Source of the DNA: Tenacibaculum finnmarkense
GTDB lineage: Bacteria > Bacteroidota > Bacteroidia > Flavobacteriales > Flavobacteriaceae
Reading direction: 5' to 3'
DNA length: 64,000 nt
Assembly: GCF_900239185.1 (NCBI RefSeq)
Contig: NZ_OENA01000085.1
Span: forward strand, 51,950-115,949
Positions within the stretch are counted from its first letter, which is position 1; each line of letters starts with the position of its first letter. The notes under the pieces were generated by a model. The model saw only the letters and a program-made list of their open reading frames with translations. It did no database searches and was not told the origin of the DNA. Position numbers and translations under genes: made by a program. Positions 1-9,274 of the stretch are shown one piece after another.

Positions 1-90
1 GTGTACAAAATGCTCTTTGTTTGATCCTTCTTCTGTAATAAATCCAAATCCTTTTGACTCGTTAAAAAATTTTACGGTACCTCTATTCAT
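1..90 (-). CDS. Cold-shock domain protein, partial (5' part only)
   Basis: This is the first 30 codons of a CspA-family RNA/ssDNA-binding protein; the rest lies left of the window. The start codon is at 88-90 on the minus strand. The visible residues are the same as the start of the complete paralogue at 298-489, including the RNP1 motif KGFGFI, and the DNA differs at only a few positions. The leader and promoter region also resemble those of the second copy, so this is a recent tandem duplication. Such proteins melt RNA structure and are often induced by cold or on entry into fresh medium. It is read in the same direction as its neighbour. Confidence 0.9.
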   Translation of the reverse strand, partial: MNRGTVKFFNESKGFGFITEEGSNKEHFVH

Positions 91-143
91 AATATAAAAA
101 ATATATGTTGCTTACTTAATTGATTGCAACGTTAATTGTACTG

Positions 144-151
144 CAAATGTA
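144..151 (-). promoter_or_regulatory. Candidate -7 element of the partial csp gene
   Basis: The minus strand reads TACATTTG, an exact match to the Bacteroidota -7 consensus TAnnTTTG, about 55 bases upstream of the start codon at 90. No clear -33 TTG is visible at the right distance. The same octamer stands at the equivalent place before the second csp copy (542-549). Confidence 0.5.
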
Positions 152-233
152 ATGCCAAATATTTAAAATAATGGTAAATATTAATTTTATTGTCATTATT
201 TTTTACAATTTTGAATTAAGCCACTATTTTAAC

Positions 234-267
234 CGCAAAAAAGCCTATCAATAAATTGATAGGCTTT
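234..267 (-). terminator. Rho-independent terminator of the complete csp gene
   Basis: Bases 241-250 pair perfectly with 257-266, giving a 10-bp stem with a six-base loop. On the minus strand the stem is followed by a run of T. It lies about 30 bases beyond the stop codon of the cold-shock gene at 298-489. Confidence 0.85.
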
Positions 268-297
268 CTTTAAAAAGTTTACTCTGGTAATAATATA

Positions 298-489
298 TTA
301 TAATACTCTTACGTCAACAGCGTTTAATCCTTTTTTTCCTTCTTGTAATTCGAATTCAACTTCGTCATTTTCACGAATTTCATCGATTAATCCTGAAACA
401 TGTACAAAATGTTCTTTGTTTGATCCTTCTTCTGTAATAAATCCAAATCCTTTTGACTCGTTAAAGAATTTTACGGTACCTCTATTCAT
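298..489 (-). CDS. Cold-shock domain protein (CspA family)
   Basis: This 63-residue protein has the single OB-fold cold-shock domain. RNP1 (KGFGFI, about residues 13-18) and RNP2 (HFVHVS, about 27-32) are both intact, and the N-terminus [10 protein letters not shown] is typical of the family. The length is normal. The family binds single-stranded RNA/DNA in the cytoplasm and acts as an RNA chaperone. The gene is monocistronic: it has its own promoter (about 542-549) and a strong terminator (234-267). It is the downstream-numbered member of a tandem pair with the gene cut by the window edge. The two leaders share blocks around ATATGTTGCT, which hints at a common post-transcriptional control. 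Confidence 0.95.
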   Translation of the reverse strand: MNRGTVKFFNESKGFGFITEEGSNKEHFVHVSGLIDEIRENDEVEFELQEGKKGLNAVDVRVL

Positions 490-1073
490 AATAATTAATT
501 ATATGTTGCTCACTTTAGTGTAAACAACGTTTGTTTAGTTGCAAATGTATTGTTTTTTTTTGAAAAAATGCAATAAATCATTTATTGTGTTCCACTTTTT
601 TTGATCAAAATTAAAGAGTATAAATACCAAATTACTTTACAAGTAATTAACACAAATAAACTACTTGTTAGTTTATTGAAAATCAAATTAAAAATACTAA
701 ATTAGCAAAAAAAAAGTGTTTTTACTAGTAAATACTCAATACAACCCTAATAAAAATACACTTTTACCGTAAAAAAACCAAACTTACTGATTTAATATTA
801 CCTATTTCTTTTCATATATTACTCAAATAATACTATAAAAAATAAGTAACGTACATAAAATAATATAAACAAAAAGAATAGCGAATGTTATCATAATGTA
901 AAAAATTAAGATTACTACTTTGATAAAAATTTAAAAAAGCAGAAAATATCATTTTAAAAACTAATTAACCTAAAAAAACGATAATAAATACCCAAAAAAC
1001 AATTGAAAAACCAATTCATTTTACAGCATTTTTTTAACAAAAAATTTATTTAACAAATAGAACTTTTAATTTT
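490..1073. other. 584-base intergenic region between divergent genes
   Basis: I see no convincing gene here. It holds the csp leader and promoter (542-573) and, on its right, the upstream region of the secreted metalloprotease. It is extremely A+T-rich with long A and T runs. No hairpin with a strong stem and no repeated element stood out. Confidence 0.6.
542..573 (-). promoter_or_regulatory. Promoter of the csp gene at 298-489
   Basis: On the minus strand the -7 element is TACATTTG (542-549, exact TAnnTTTG). A TTG for the -33 element stands at 571-573, 21 bases away. The predicted transcript has a leader of about 45 bases. Confidence 0.55.
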
Positions 1074-4000
1074 ATGAATATTAAAAATTACCTTTCAACC
1101 CTAACCTTGCTATTGTTTGCTTTGACTGCTTTCGGTCAAAAAGCAACTACAAGCGGTTGTGGTACAAAATTATCTAAAAAAGATAATATTAAATTCAGAC
1201 AATCGATGTCTAAATTTAAAAAACAACAAAGAACCAACAAAACCAGCAAAAGAACAGGTGTTAGAGATTACCAAATCCCTGTAGTTTTTCATATTTTACA
1301 TAACGGGCAGGGTGAAGCTGGTTCCGTTAGTAAAGAAAATATGGCGTGTAGAATTAACGACGTAATGGAAGTTGTTAATAAAGATTTTCGTGGAGAATTT
1401 CCAAAATGGAATGATTCTGATACAAGATTTGACGGCGTAAAACAAAAAATGGATAACATCGAATTTCTATTAGCTACCGAAGACCCTGATGGAAATCTTT
1501 TAGAAACCCCAGGAATGAACTGGCGTGTTCAAGATGGGCTTGTAGAAGATGGTTACGATCCTAAAATTACCACAAACAATTGGTGGTGGGGAAAAAACAA
1601 CAAATACTATTTACAGATATTTATTGTAGCTGCTGCAAACGGAATATCAGAAGGAAATTACGCTTCAGGACACGCATTTTTACCAACACAAGACGCCGTT
1701 CCAAGAGTTGTCTTTAACTGGCGATATCTAGGAAGAGCAACTGGTTGCCCTGACAATCCTTCGTCTAGTGCTGTTGGTTTTGAAAAAGTAATGTCGCATG
1801 AATTTGGTCATTATTTTGGATTAAGACACACCTTTCATGAAAGTGATAAAGACAAAGGAACTTGGACTGCTGAAAATGATGGAATTGATGATACACCGCC
1901 AACAATGGGTTCGGAAGGTTGTACAAGAGATAAATTAAATGCGTGTAATGTATATCCAAATGTAGAAAATTATATGGATTACAATACTTCTTGTCAAATT
2001 ATGTTTACCAAAGATCAGGTTGACGTAATGAATGGTTGGCTAGAAGATACTACAATTGCTAAATACTCAAGAAGCTTACTTTGGCAAACAGACAATTTAA
2101 TTGCTACTGGTATATTACCTCATGCGCCTGTTGCGAGTTTTAAAAGCGATGTAACAGCAATTTGTAGTACACAAAGTATCGAATTTAAAGATAACTCAAC
2201 AGGAAATCCAACTTCTTGGAAATGGACTTTTGAAGGAGGAACACCTGCTACATCTTCAGAAAAAAACCCGACAGTTACTTACGCAACTAAAGGGCAATAT
2301 AAAGTAACATTAGAGGTTTGGAATGGCTTTAACGGTACAAGTTACAATAAGACTGAAACAGCAAATTTTATTGATGTTGACCAACATTCAATAGCAAATA
2401 CTTCGGAAGATTTTGAAGGAACTTTTCCGCCTCAAGGATGGAGAGTTATCAATCCTGATGGAAAATTAGCTTGGGGAAAAAGTGATGAAGCAGGAAATGG
2501 CGATTCATCGTGTGTAGTTATGAATAATGCCGATAATGATAAAATTGGTAAAGAAGATTTCCTACAATTACCTTTTTATAATTTAACAGCTGCTAAAAAT
2601 GCACAGCTTTATTTTGATGTTGCTTATGTTAAATTTGATGAAGTGAGTGCCGATATGTTAAAAGCCGAAGTTTCTACCGATTGTGGGGCTACTTGGACAG
2701 AAGTATATTCAAAAACACATACCGAATTAGAAACTGTTTTATCTGCATTATCACCAAATGATTGGATTCCTAATCAAGAATCACATTGGAGAAAAGAATT
2801 GGTTGATTTAAGTAGTTATGACGGACAAGCAAATTTAGCCATTCGTTTTAAAAATGTATCAGGATACGGAACGCGTGTTTGGTTAGACAACGTTACTGTT
2901 TCTTTAGATAACAGCACAGGACCTATAGTCGATTTTTACACTAAAAAAAGAAACTCAGTATGTGAAAGTGAAGTTGTTCAATTTTTTGATACCTCAACAG
3001 GAACAACAGCAACTACGTGGGCTTGGGAATTTCCTGGAGGAACTCCTGCCAACTCTACCGAGCAAAACCCTACGGTTACCTATAATACTTACGGAAATTA
3101 CAACGTAAGCTTAAAAGTTGAAAATACTGATGGTTCATCAGAAAAAACCATAGATAGTTTTATCGTTTTAAAAACACCAACGGCACAATCTTTTAGCGAA
3201 GATTTTTCAGGAACCTTCCCTCCTGCCGATTGGAATATTCGTAATTTTGATGGAAAATTACAATTTGAACAAAGTAATTTAGCTGGAAATGGCGATGGTT
3301 TTTGTATGATGATGAACAATGCCGATAATGAAACCATTGGTGAATTGGATGAAATAATCATGCCTTCTTTAGATTTATCTGTAGGCGCTACCGATTTTTA
3401 TTTCGATGTTGCTTATACCAAATTTGATGCTGATAGCCCAGATAAATTAATGGTAATGGCTTCTAGCGATTGTGGTACAACTTGGGATAATTTATATGAA
3501 AAAACACATACTGTTTTAGAAACTGTAAATGTTGTTGACGATCCTGCAACAGACGCAAATGAATCTAACAATTGGATTCCTACAAAAGCGTCAGACTGGA
3601 GAAAAGAGCGTGTAAACCTTAGTGATTATCAAGGATTAGCAAATGTATTGGTGAAATTTGTAAACACATCAGGATACGGAACTCGTATTTGGATTGACAA
3701 TGTTACCGTTAATTTCGATAGTAAAGAAAAACCAACTTCTAGTTTTGAAAAACAAGGAGAAAGTACCTGTCTAGGAAACAATGTACAATTTAATGATACT
3801 TCAACAGGAGTACCAACTTCTTGGGATTGGACTTTTGAAGGCGGAACACCTGCAAATTCTACAGAAAAAAATCCAGTAGTAACCTACGATACCGCAGGGA
3901 ATTATAGTGTAACTTTAACCGCTACAAATGCCACTGGAACAGGAATAACCACTACCAAAACAAGTTTTGTTACCGTAAAAGATGTTACTGCTTTACCATA

Positions 4001-6035
4001 TAATCAAGACTTTGAAGGAACATTCCCTATTGCTAATTGGGAAATTATAAATCATGATAATGATGAAATTTTATGGGAAAAAAGAACCGATGCTGGTAAT
4101 GGAGACTCTTCTTGTATGATTATCAATAATGCCGATAATCCTACGGATAAAATCGATGAATTAATTATCAATCCTTTAGATTTTTCTTCGGATGGAGATA
4201 AAAAAATGTCTTTTGATTTATCTTATACTAAATTCACCAATGCATACGGTACAGATGCAGAATCAGATTCTCCAGATAAATTAATGGTGTTAGTTTCTAA
4301 GAACTGTGGATTAACTTGGACAGAAGTTTACAATAAAACACATACTGAATTAGAAACAGTTCAAGTTCGTGACTTAGAAGCAACTCCTGATGACAATGAA
4401 GCAAATGATTTTATTCCTTCAAAAGCATCTGACTGGAGAAAAGAGAGCATCGATTTAAATGATTTTACAGGAAATTCAAGTATTTTAATCAAATTTAAAA
4501 ATATTTCAGGGTACGGAACTCGTATTTGGATTGATAATTTAAGTGTAACCTCAACCATTACAACTGACGATATTACTTGGAAAGGAACTACGGATAATGA
4601 TTGGAACACAGCATCAAACTGGAGTACAAATACCTTACCAACCTCAACGAGTCGTATTGTAATTCCTTCAGGATTATCAACATATCCAACAGCAAATAAT
4701 GATGTTAGATTTAACAGTTTAACTATTGAATCGGGCGCTACTTTTATGGCAAAAGCAGCCGTTACAGGAACAGTTACTTATAAGAGAAATATTGAAAACA
4801 CCGATTGGTATTTAATTTCATCGCCTTTAAAAGAAGAAACTCTTGAAAACTTTATTACTGGAGGAACGCTTTCTTTCGCTTCAGGAACACGAGGAAATAT
4901 CGGTTTTGCACCTTTTAATAATGAGCATCTTACCAAAGCTTGGAATTATCAAACAATAAATTCTACAGGAAATTTTGACCTAGCAAAAGGATATTCATTA
5001 AAATTAGCAACACCTAGCGATATTTCTTTCACAGGAGAAATTAACACGAGCGATGTAAACATCGAAATTAATAACGGAACTAGAAATAATTACAATTTAG
5101 TTGGAAACCCATTTACAACTTACATCAACGCTGTTACTTTTTTAAATAATAACGAAACTTCTATAAGCGAAAAAACAATTTGGATATGGAATGGTACAAC
5201 TTATGAAGTATATAATGAGCAAAACAGTTTAGAAATTGCGCCTGCACAAGGTTTCTTTATAGAAACTACTGACGCATTGCCAGCAAATAGTTCGGTTACT
5301 TTTACCAAAGCAAATCAAAGCCATCAAAATACCGATACTTTTAAAAGAGAAGCACCAAAAACTTCTTTTGAATTATTTGTAGAAGATGGAACTCGTCAGA
5401 AATCAACCAAAGTATTTTATGCAAACAATAAAACCACTGGTTTTGATAACGGTTCAGATTCTAAATTATTCGGGGGAGTTTCTAGTAATTTCGAAGTATT
5501 TACCGAATTAATTTCTGATAATAAAGGAAATAAATTAGCCATACAAACCCTGCCAACTTCTAAAATTGAAGAACTAGTAATTCCTGTTGGATTAACAACA
5601 AAAATGGGTAAAGAAGTAAGTATTTCTGTAGATGCTAAAAATCTTCCTGAGGATGTAAAAATCTATTTAGAAGATAGAATTGCCAATACATTTACCAATA
5701 TTTCTGATAAAAAAATCGTAGTTAAAAATAACACAAAAGGAGCAGGACAGTTTTATATTCATACAACTTCAAAAAAACCTGATGTTATTGTTAATAAAGA
5801 GGTACAAAATGTAAGTATTTATAAATCTGATAAAAACACGATTACCATTACAGGTTTACAAACACAAAATGCTTCTTTAAAAGTATATTCTATACTAGGG
5901 AAAACAATTTTTAATAACTCATTCAAATCAACAGGAGTTAGCCTAATTGAATTACCGAAAACATCGAAAGGCGTTTATATTGTCGAATTAATTTCAAATA
6001 CAGGAAAAATTACTAAGAAAATTATTTTAGAATAA
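1074..6035 (+). CDS. Secreted M43-family zinc metalloprotease with PKD and MAM-like repeats and a T9SS sorting domain
   Basis: A 1653-residue exported protease. Residues 1-22 are a signal peptide. The catalytic domain holds the metzincin motif HEFGHYFGLRH (His242, Glu243, His246, His252) and a Met-turn at Met301 (NYMDY), as in the pappalysin (M43) family. Three alternating pairs follow of a PKD domain (starting near 352, 620 and 890) and a choice-of-anchor/MAM-like jelly-roll domain (near 443, 708 and 975). From about 1165 comes a C-terminal module shared with the protein at 9977-13945. The last 75 residues are a type A T9SS sorting domain (SILGKTIF, then KGVYIVEL and a basic tail). It is likely released or anchored at the cell surface to digest proteins. 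A 60-residue peptide gene follows after 24 bases. Confidence 0.93.
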   Translation: MNIKNYLSTLTLLLFALTAFGQKATTSGCGTKLSKKDNIKFRQSMSKFKKQQRTNKTSKRTGVRDYQIPVVFHILHNGQGEAGSVSKENMACRINDVMEVVNKDFRGEFPKWNDSDTRFDGVKQKMDNIEFLLATEDPDGNLLETPGMNWRVQDGLVEDGYDPKITTNNWWWGKNNKYYLQIFIVAAANGISEGNYASGHAFLPTQDAVPRVVFNWRYLGRATGCPDNPSSSAVGFEKVMSHEFGHYFGLRHTFHESDKDKGTWTAENDGIDDTPPTMGSEGCTRDKLNACNVYPNVENYMDYNTSCQIMFTKDQVDVMNGWLEDTTIAKYSRSLLWQTDNLIATGILPHAPVASFKSDVTAICSTQSIEFKDNSTGNPTSWKWTFEGGTPATSSEKNPTVTYATKGQYKVTLEVWNGFNGTSYNKTETANFIDVDQHSIANTSEDFEGTFPPQGWRVINPDGKLAWGKSDEAGNGDSSCVVMNNADNDKIGKEDFLQLPFYNLTAAKNAQLYFDVAYVKFDEVSADMLKAEVSTDCGATWTEVYSKTHTELETVLSALSPNDWIPNQESHWRKELVDLSSYDGQANLAIRFKNVSGYGTRVWLDNVTVSLDNSTGPIVDFYTKKRNSVCESEVVQFFDTSTGTTATTWAWEFPGGTPANSTEQNPTVTYNTYGNYNVSLKVENTDGSSEKTIDSFIVLKTPTAQSFSEDFSGTFPPADWNIRNFDGKLQFEQSNLAGNGDGFCMMMNNADNETIGELDEIIMPSLDLSVGATDFYFDVAYTKFDADSPDKLMVMASSDCGTTWDNLYEKTHTVLETVNVVDDPATDANESNNWIPTKASDWRKERVNLSDYQGLANVLVKFVNTSGYGTRIWIDNVTVNFDSKEKPTSSFEKQGESTCLGNNVQFNDTSTGVPTSWDWTFEGGTPANSTEKNPVVTYDTAGNYSVTLTATNATGTGITTTKTSFVTVKDVTALPYNQDFEGTFPIANWEIINHDNDEILWEKRTDAGNGDSSCMIINNADNPTDKIDELIINPLDFSSDGDKKMSFDLSYTKFTNAYGTDAESDSPDKLMVLVSKNCGLTWTEVYNKTHTELETVQVRDLEATPDDNEANDFIPSKASDWRKESIDLNDFTGNSSILIKFKNISGYGTRIWIDNLSVTSTITTDDITWKGTTDNDWNTASNWSTNTLPTSTSRIVIPSGLSTYPTANNDVRFNSLTIESGATFMAKAAVTGTVTYKRNIENTDWYLISSPLKEETLENFITGGTLSFASGTRGNIGFAPFNNEHLTKAWNYQTINSTGNFDLAKGYSLKLATPSDISFTGEINTSDVNIEINNGTRNNYNLVGNPFTTYINAVTFLNNNETSISEKTIWIWNGTTYEVYNEQNSLEIAPAQGFFIETTDALPANSSVTFTKANQSHQNTDTFKREAPKTSFELFVEDGTRQKSTKVFYANNKTTGFDNGSDSKLFGGVSSNFEVFTELISDNKGNKLAIQTLPTSKIEELVIPVGLTTKMGKEVSISVDAKNLPEDVKIYLEDRIANTFTNISDKKIVVKNNTKGAGQFYIHTTSKKPDVIVNKEVQNVSIYKSDKNTITITGLQTQNASLKVYSILGKTIFNNSFKSTGVSLIELPKTSKGVYIVELISNTGKITKKIILE

Positions 6036-6059
6036 TTTTTAATAAAAAACATAAATATT

Positions 6060-6242
6060 ATGAAAAAACAAACCGAAAATAACAGTAATAATAGTAACGA
6101 TATTTCAAGAAAAGAAGCCTTGAAAAAAATAGGGAAATACGGAAAATATGCAAGTTTAACAGCATTAGGAACCTATCTAATTTTAAACCCACAAAAAGCA
6201 CAAGCGCAAAGTGGTCCTGAAGTTCCTGGTAGTAGATTTTAA
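6060..6242 (+). CDS. Small peptide with an export-like hydrophobic segment, linked to the T9SS protease
   Basis: A 60-residue protein of a family I do not recognise. It has an Asn/Ser-rich polar start, then SRKEALKKIGKYGKY, a hydrophobic stretch (SLTALGTYLIL), and QKAQAQS, which looks like a signal peptidase I site. If cut there, an 11-residue peptide ending in PGSRF would be released. The RK near the hydrophobic stretch recalls a twin-arginine signal but is not a true RR. A paralogue at 9763-9924 is nearly identical in the central 35 residues and also lies directly behind a large T9SS protein. Co-transcription with the protease is likely (24-base gap, terminator only after this gene). Confidence 0.8.
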   Translation: MKKQTENNSNNSNDISRKEALKKIGKYGKYASLTALGTYLILNPQKAQAQSGPEVPGSRF

Positions 6243-6267
6243 TTAAATTAACTTCTTTTATATTCCT

Positions 6268-6296
6268 AAAACCCTCGAAAATTCGAGGGTTTTTAT
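6268..6296 (+). terminator. Terminator of the protease/peptide unit
   Basis: The stem ACCCTCGAA pairs with TTCGAGGGT (6271-6290) and is followed by a T run. It lies 28 bases after the stop codon of the small peptide gene, which supports one transcript from 1074 to here. Confidence 0.9.
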
Positions 6297-6387
6297 TTGC
6301 CTATTTCCCTTTAAAAATTAAAAAAATTAAAAATTTCGTTACAAAAAACAGCATTGAACACCGATAGTTTTTAACAGAAACAATCCG

Positions 6388-6395
6388 TATTTTTG
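6388..6395 (+). promoter_or_regulatory. Candidate -7 element of uvrB
   Basis: TATTTTTG is an exact TAnnTTTG match, ending five bases before the uvrB ATG. Transcription would start at or next to the start codon, giving an almost leaderless message. A clear -33 TTG is not seen. Confidence 0.45.
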
Positions 6396-6399
6396 TTTT

Positions 6400-8394
6400 A
6401 TGAATTTTGAATTACACTCCAACTTTAAGCCAACTGGCGATCAGCCAACCGCTATAAAACAATTAGTAAACGGATTAAACACCAACGAAAAACACCAAAC
6501 ACTTTTAGGCGTTACCGGTTCTGGTAAAACCTTTACCGTGGCAAATGTTGTTGCTCAGGTAAACCGTCCTACCTTGGTTTTAGCGCATAATAAAACATTG
6601 GCGGCGCAATTATATGCCGAATTCAAGCAGTTTTTTCCTAACAATGCCGTTGAATATTTTGTTTCTTATTACGATTATTATCAGCCCGAAGCCTATATTC
6701 CTGTTACAGGAACTTTTATCGAAAAAGATTTGTCTATTAATGATGAAATAGAACGCCTACGAATTAGTACCTCTTCATCCCTACTTTCTGGGCGTAGAGA
6801 TATTATTGTTATCGCATCAGTTTCTTGTTTATACGGAATTGGAAATCCGAAGGAATTTAAAAAAAATGTAATTCCAATAAAAGTCGATCAACAAATTTCA
6901 CGCACCAAATTTTTACACAAACTAGTTACCAGTTTATATTCTCGCACCGAAACCGAAATAAAAAGTGGGACTTTTAAAGTAAAAGGCGATGTGGTAACTA
7001 TTTACCCATCTTATGGCGATAGCGGGTATAAAATTCATTTTTTTGGCGATGAAATTGAAGAAATTGAAACTTTTAACATCGAAAATAACCAGCGTATTGA
7101 AAAGTTAAACGAACTCACTATTTACCCTGCAAATTTGTTTGTAACCTCTCCTGATGTTTTGCAAAATGCCATTCACAGCATACAAGATGATATGGTAAAA
7201 CAAGTCGATTATTTTAAAGAAATCGGCAAACATTTAGAAGCAAAACGCTTACTAGAACGCACCGAATTCGATTTAGAAATGATTCGTGAATTAGGTTATT
7301 GTTCTGGTATTGAAAATTATTCGAGATATTTAGATGGTAGAGATCCTGGTACACGTCCATTCTGTTTATTAGACTATTTTCCTGACGATTTTTTAATGGT
7401 TATTGATGAAAGCCATGTTACGATACCACAAACTCACGCCATGTACGGTGGCGATAAAAGCAGAAAAGTAAACTTAGTAGAATACGGTTTTCGCTTGCCT
7501 GCGGCGATGGATAATCGTCCTTTAAAATTTGAGGAATTTGAAGCATTACAAAACCAAGTAATTTATGTATCGGCAACGCCTGCCGATTATGAATTGCAAA
7601 AAACCGAAGGCGTATTTGTAGAGCAAGTAATCCGCCCAACGGGTTTATTAGACCCAATAATTGAAGTCCGCCCCAGCGAAAATCAAATTGATAATTTAAT
7701 TGAAGAAATTCAAATTCGTGTAGAAAAAGACGAGCGAACCTTGGTAACCACTTTAACCAAAAGAATGGCGGAAGAATTGGCAAAATATTTAACCAGAATT
7801 CAAGTTCGTTGCCGTTATATTCATTCGGATGTAGATACTTTAGAGCGGGTTCAAATTATGCAAGATTTACGAAGAGGTTTGTTTGATGTTTTAATTGGTG
7901 TCAATTTATTGCGAGAAGGTTTGGATTTACCCGAAGTATCGTTAGTTGCTATTTTAGATGCCGATAAAGAAGGTTTTTTACGCAGTCATCGCTCGATAAC
8001 CCAAACCGTTGGTAGAGCCGCAAGAAATGTGAACGGGCGTGCTATTTTATATGCTGATAAAATTACCAATAGCATGAAACGTACTATGGATGAAACCGAT
8101 TATAGGCGTAAAAAACAGCAAGATTACAATACTAAAAATGGTATTACGCCAACACAAATCAACAAAAAACTAGATACTACGCTTTCTCAAGATACTATTA
8201 CTTCTTTTCATTATGATAATGCGATTGATAAGGTTGCTAAACAAGATTTACAATTTTTATCTAAAGAAGAAATAGAAAAACGCATCAGAAATAAACGAAA
8301 AGAGATGGAAGCTGCTGCTAAAAATTTAGATTTTATGGTAGCCGCAAAATTGCGTGACGAAATTGCTGTTTTAAGAAAAAGCTTAGAATCATAA
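6400..8394 (+). CDS. uvrB: Excinuclease ABC subunit B
   Basis: A 664-residue protein of normal UvrB length. It is the damage-verifying helicase-like subunit of nucleotide excision repair, loaded by UvrA and cut by UvrC. Visible motifs are Walker A GVTGSGKTFT (about residues 38-47), the beta-hairpin region with YYDYYQPEAYIP, the DESH box (VIDESHVT), motif VI QTVGRAARN, and the C-terminal UVR domain (EEIEKRIRNKRKEMEAAAKN) that contacts UvrC. The start is MNFELHSNFKPTGDQP, the usual N-terminus. uvrA is separate at 44311-47109. It stands between two convergent T9SS cargo units and appears monocistronic. Confidence 0.98.
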   Translation: MNFELHSNFKPTGDQPTAIKQLVNGLNTNEKHQTLLGVTGSGKTFTVANVVAQVNRPTLVLAHNKTLAAQLYAEFKQFFPNNAVEYFVSYYDYYQPEAYIPVTGTFIEKDLSINDEIERLRISTSSSLLSGRRDIIVIASVSCLYGIGNPKEFKKNVIPIKVDQQISRTKFLHKLVTSLYSRTETEIKSGTFKVKGDVVTIYPSYGDSGYKIHFFGDEIEEIETFNIENNQRIEKLNELTIYPANLFVTSPDVLQNAIHSIQDDMVKQVDYFKEIGKHLEAKRLLERTEFDLEMIRELGYCSGIENYSRYLDGRDPGTRPFCLLDYFPDDFLMVIDESHVTIPQTHAMYGGDKSRKVNLVEYGFRLPAAMDNRPLKFEEFEALQNQVIYVSATPADYELQKTEGVFVEQVIRPTGLLDPIIEVRPSENQIDNLIEEIQIRVEKDERTLVTTLTKRMAEELAKYLTRIQVRCRYIHSDVDTLERVQIMQDLRRGLFDVLIGVNLLREGLDLPEVSLVAILDADKEGFLRSHRSITQTVGRAARNVNGRAILYADKITNSMKRTMDETDYRRKKQQDYNTKNGITPTQINKKLDTTLSQDTITSFHYDNAIDKVAKQDLQFLSKEEIEKRIRNKRKEMEAAAKNLDFMVAAKLRDEIAVLRKSLES

Positions 8395-8415
8395 ATTTAG
8401 TTTTTTTAAAACAAA

Positions 8416-8448
8416 AAAAGGCTTCTATGAATATCATAAAAGCCTTTT
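8416..8448. terminator. Bidirectional terminator between uvrB and the convergent gene
   Basis: A long hairpin with AAAAGGCTT pairing to AAGCCTTTT, one C-A mismatch and an inner TATGA/TCATA stem. There are A and T tracts on the two sides, so it can serve both uvrB and the minus-strand gene at 8475. Confidence 0.85.
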
Positions 8449-8474
8449 AATAAAATAAATTTAATTGTTTTTAA

Positions 8475-8819
8475 TTATTTAGCTGCTACTAAAGTAACAG
8501 GTAAATTATACACATCAGTTGTAACTTTTCCTGCTATTTTCTTGTAATTTAAGCTGTTTTTGATATAGTTTTCTATTCTTTGATTATCATTTTTTGAATT
8601 TACAGATAATACTATCAATTCATTTTTACTGTTTACTGTTAATTTAACGATTACAGATACGTCAGAGTTCAATTCAAATTTAGGGTTCTTTAATAATTTA
8701 TGAACCTCTTTGTTTATTAATACTAATTCTTCTTTTTTATCCGAAGGATTTGTAGCGTTCGCAACTAATACGTTTACTGATAAAAAAAGTGCTACTAATA
8801 AAAATTTAATTGTTTTCAT
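8475..8819 (-). CDS. Small secreted protein, possibly TonB C-terminal-like
   Basis: A 114-residue protein with a clear signal peptide (MKTIKFLLVALFLSVNVLVANA). The mature part of about 92 residues is basic. Its pattern (a polar helix, then two strands with NSKNELIVLSV, then NYKKIAG and VYNLPVTLV) recalls the TonB C-terminal fold seen in many short flavobacterial periplasmic proteins. I cannot confirm that from the sequence alone. It is monocistronic with its own promoter (8936-8963) and a shared terminator. The function is unknown. Confidence 0.75.
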   Translation of the reverse strand: MKTIKFLLVALFLSVNVLVANATNPSDKKEELVLINKEVHKLLKNPKFELNSDVSVIVKLTVNSKNELIVLSVNSKNDNQRIENYIKNSLNYKKIAGKVTTDVYNLPVTLVAAK

Positions 8820-9274
8820 AATGTTTTTTAATAAGGTATTTTAACCGAATTTTTGTTTTCTTTATATTTTTTTCTGTCCTATTAACCTTTATAGTTAATT
8901 AAGTGTCAAAATGTTACTGGGTTTGCAAACCGGTACAAACTTACGGCAGAATAATGGTTACAATGTTAGAAAACCTTTAACATAAACTCATAAAAAAGTT
9001 ACTTAAAAATGGGTTAAAAAGCTAAATGTATCGCTTTTTTAAAAACAGCTTAAAAATTCTAATTAATAAGATATTAGTTAATGAAAGATTTTGATAATAA
9101 AACAGAATTATCAGTATCTATTTTGCAACTAAAAACCAAAAGTCTTAGAATATCTATAATTTTAAAATTACAGATTGGCAAAAAAAAGGCGTAACAATTA
9201 GTTTACATTAAGAGTAAAAACATGATTTACAACCAATTAAACATTAAAAAAGATCATTTTTTATCTTCTTAATT
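8820..9274. other. 455-base intergenic region
   Basis: It holds the promoter of the minus-strand gene at 8475 (about 8936-8963) and, just beside it, the perfect 10-bp palindrome GTTTGCAAAC at 8921-8930. The long leader of about 110 bases for that gene is notable. I found no further gene or RNA signature. Confidence 0.5.
8936..8963 (-). promoter_or_regulatory. Promoter of the secreted protein gene at 8475
   Basis: On the minus strand, TTG (8961-8963) and TAAGTTTG (8936-8943, exact -7 consensus) are separated by 17 bases. The predicted leader is about 110 bases long. Confidence 0.55.

Noticed and set aside
7418..7783. 121-codon frame antisense to uvrB
   Set aside because: Shadow of a highly conserved gene; no start context, no promoter.
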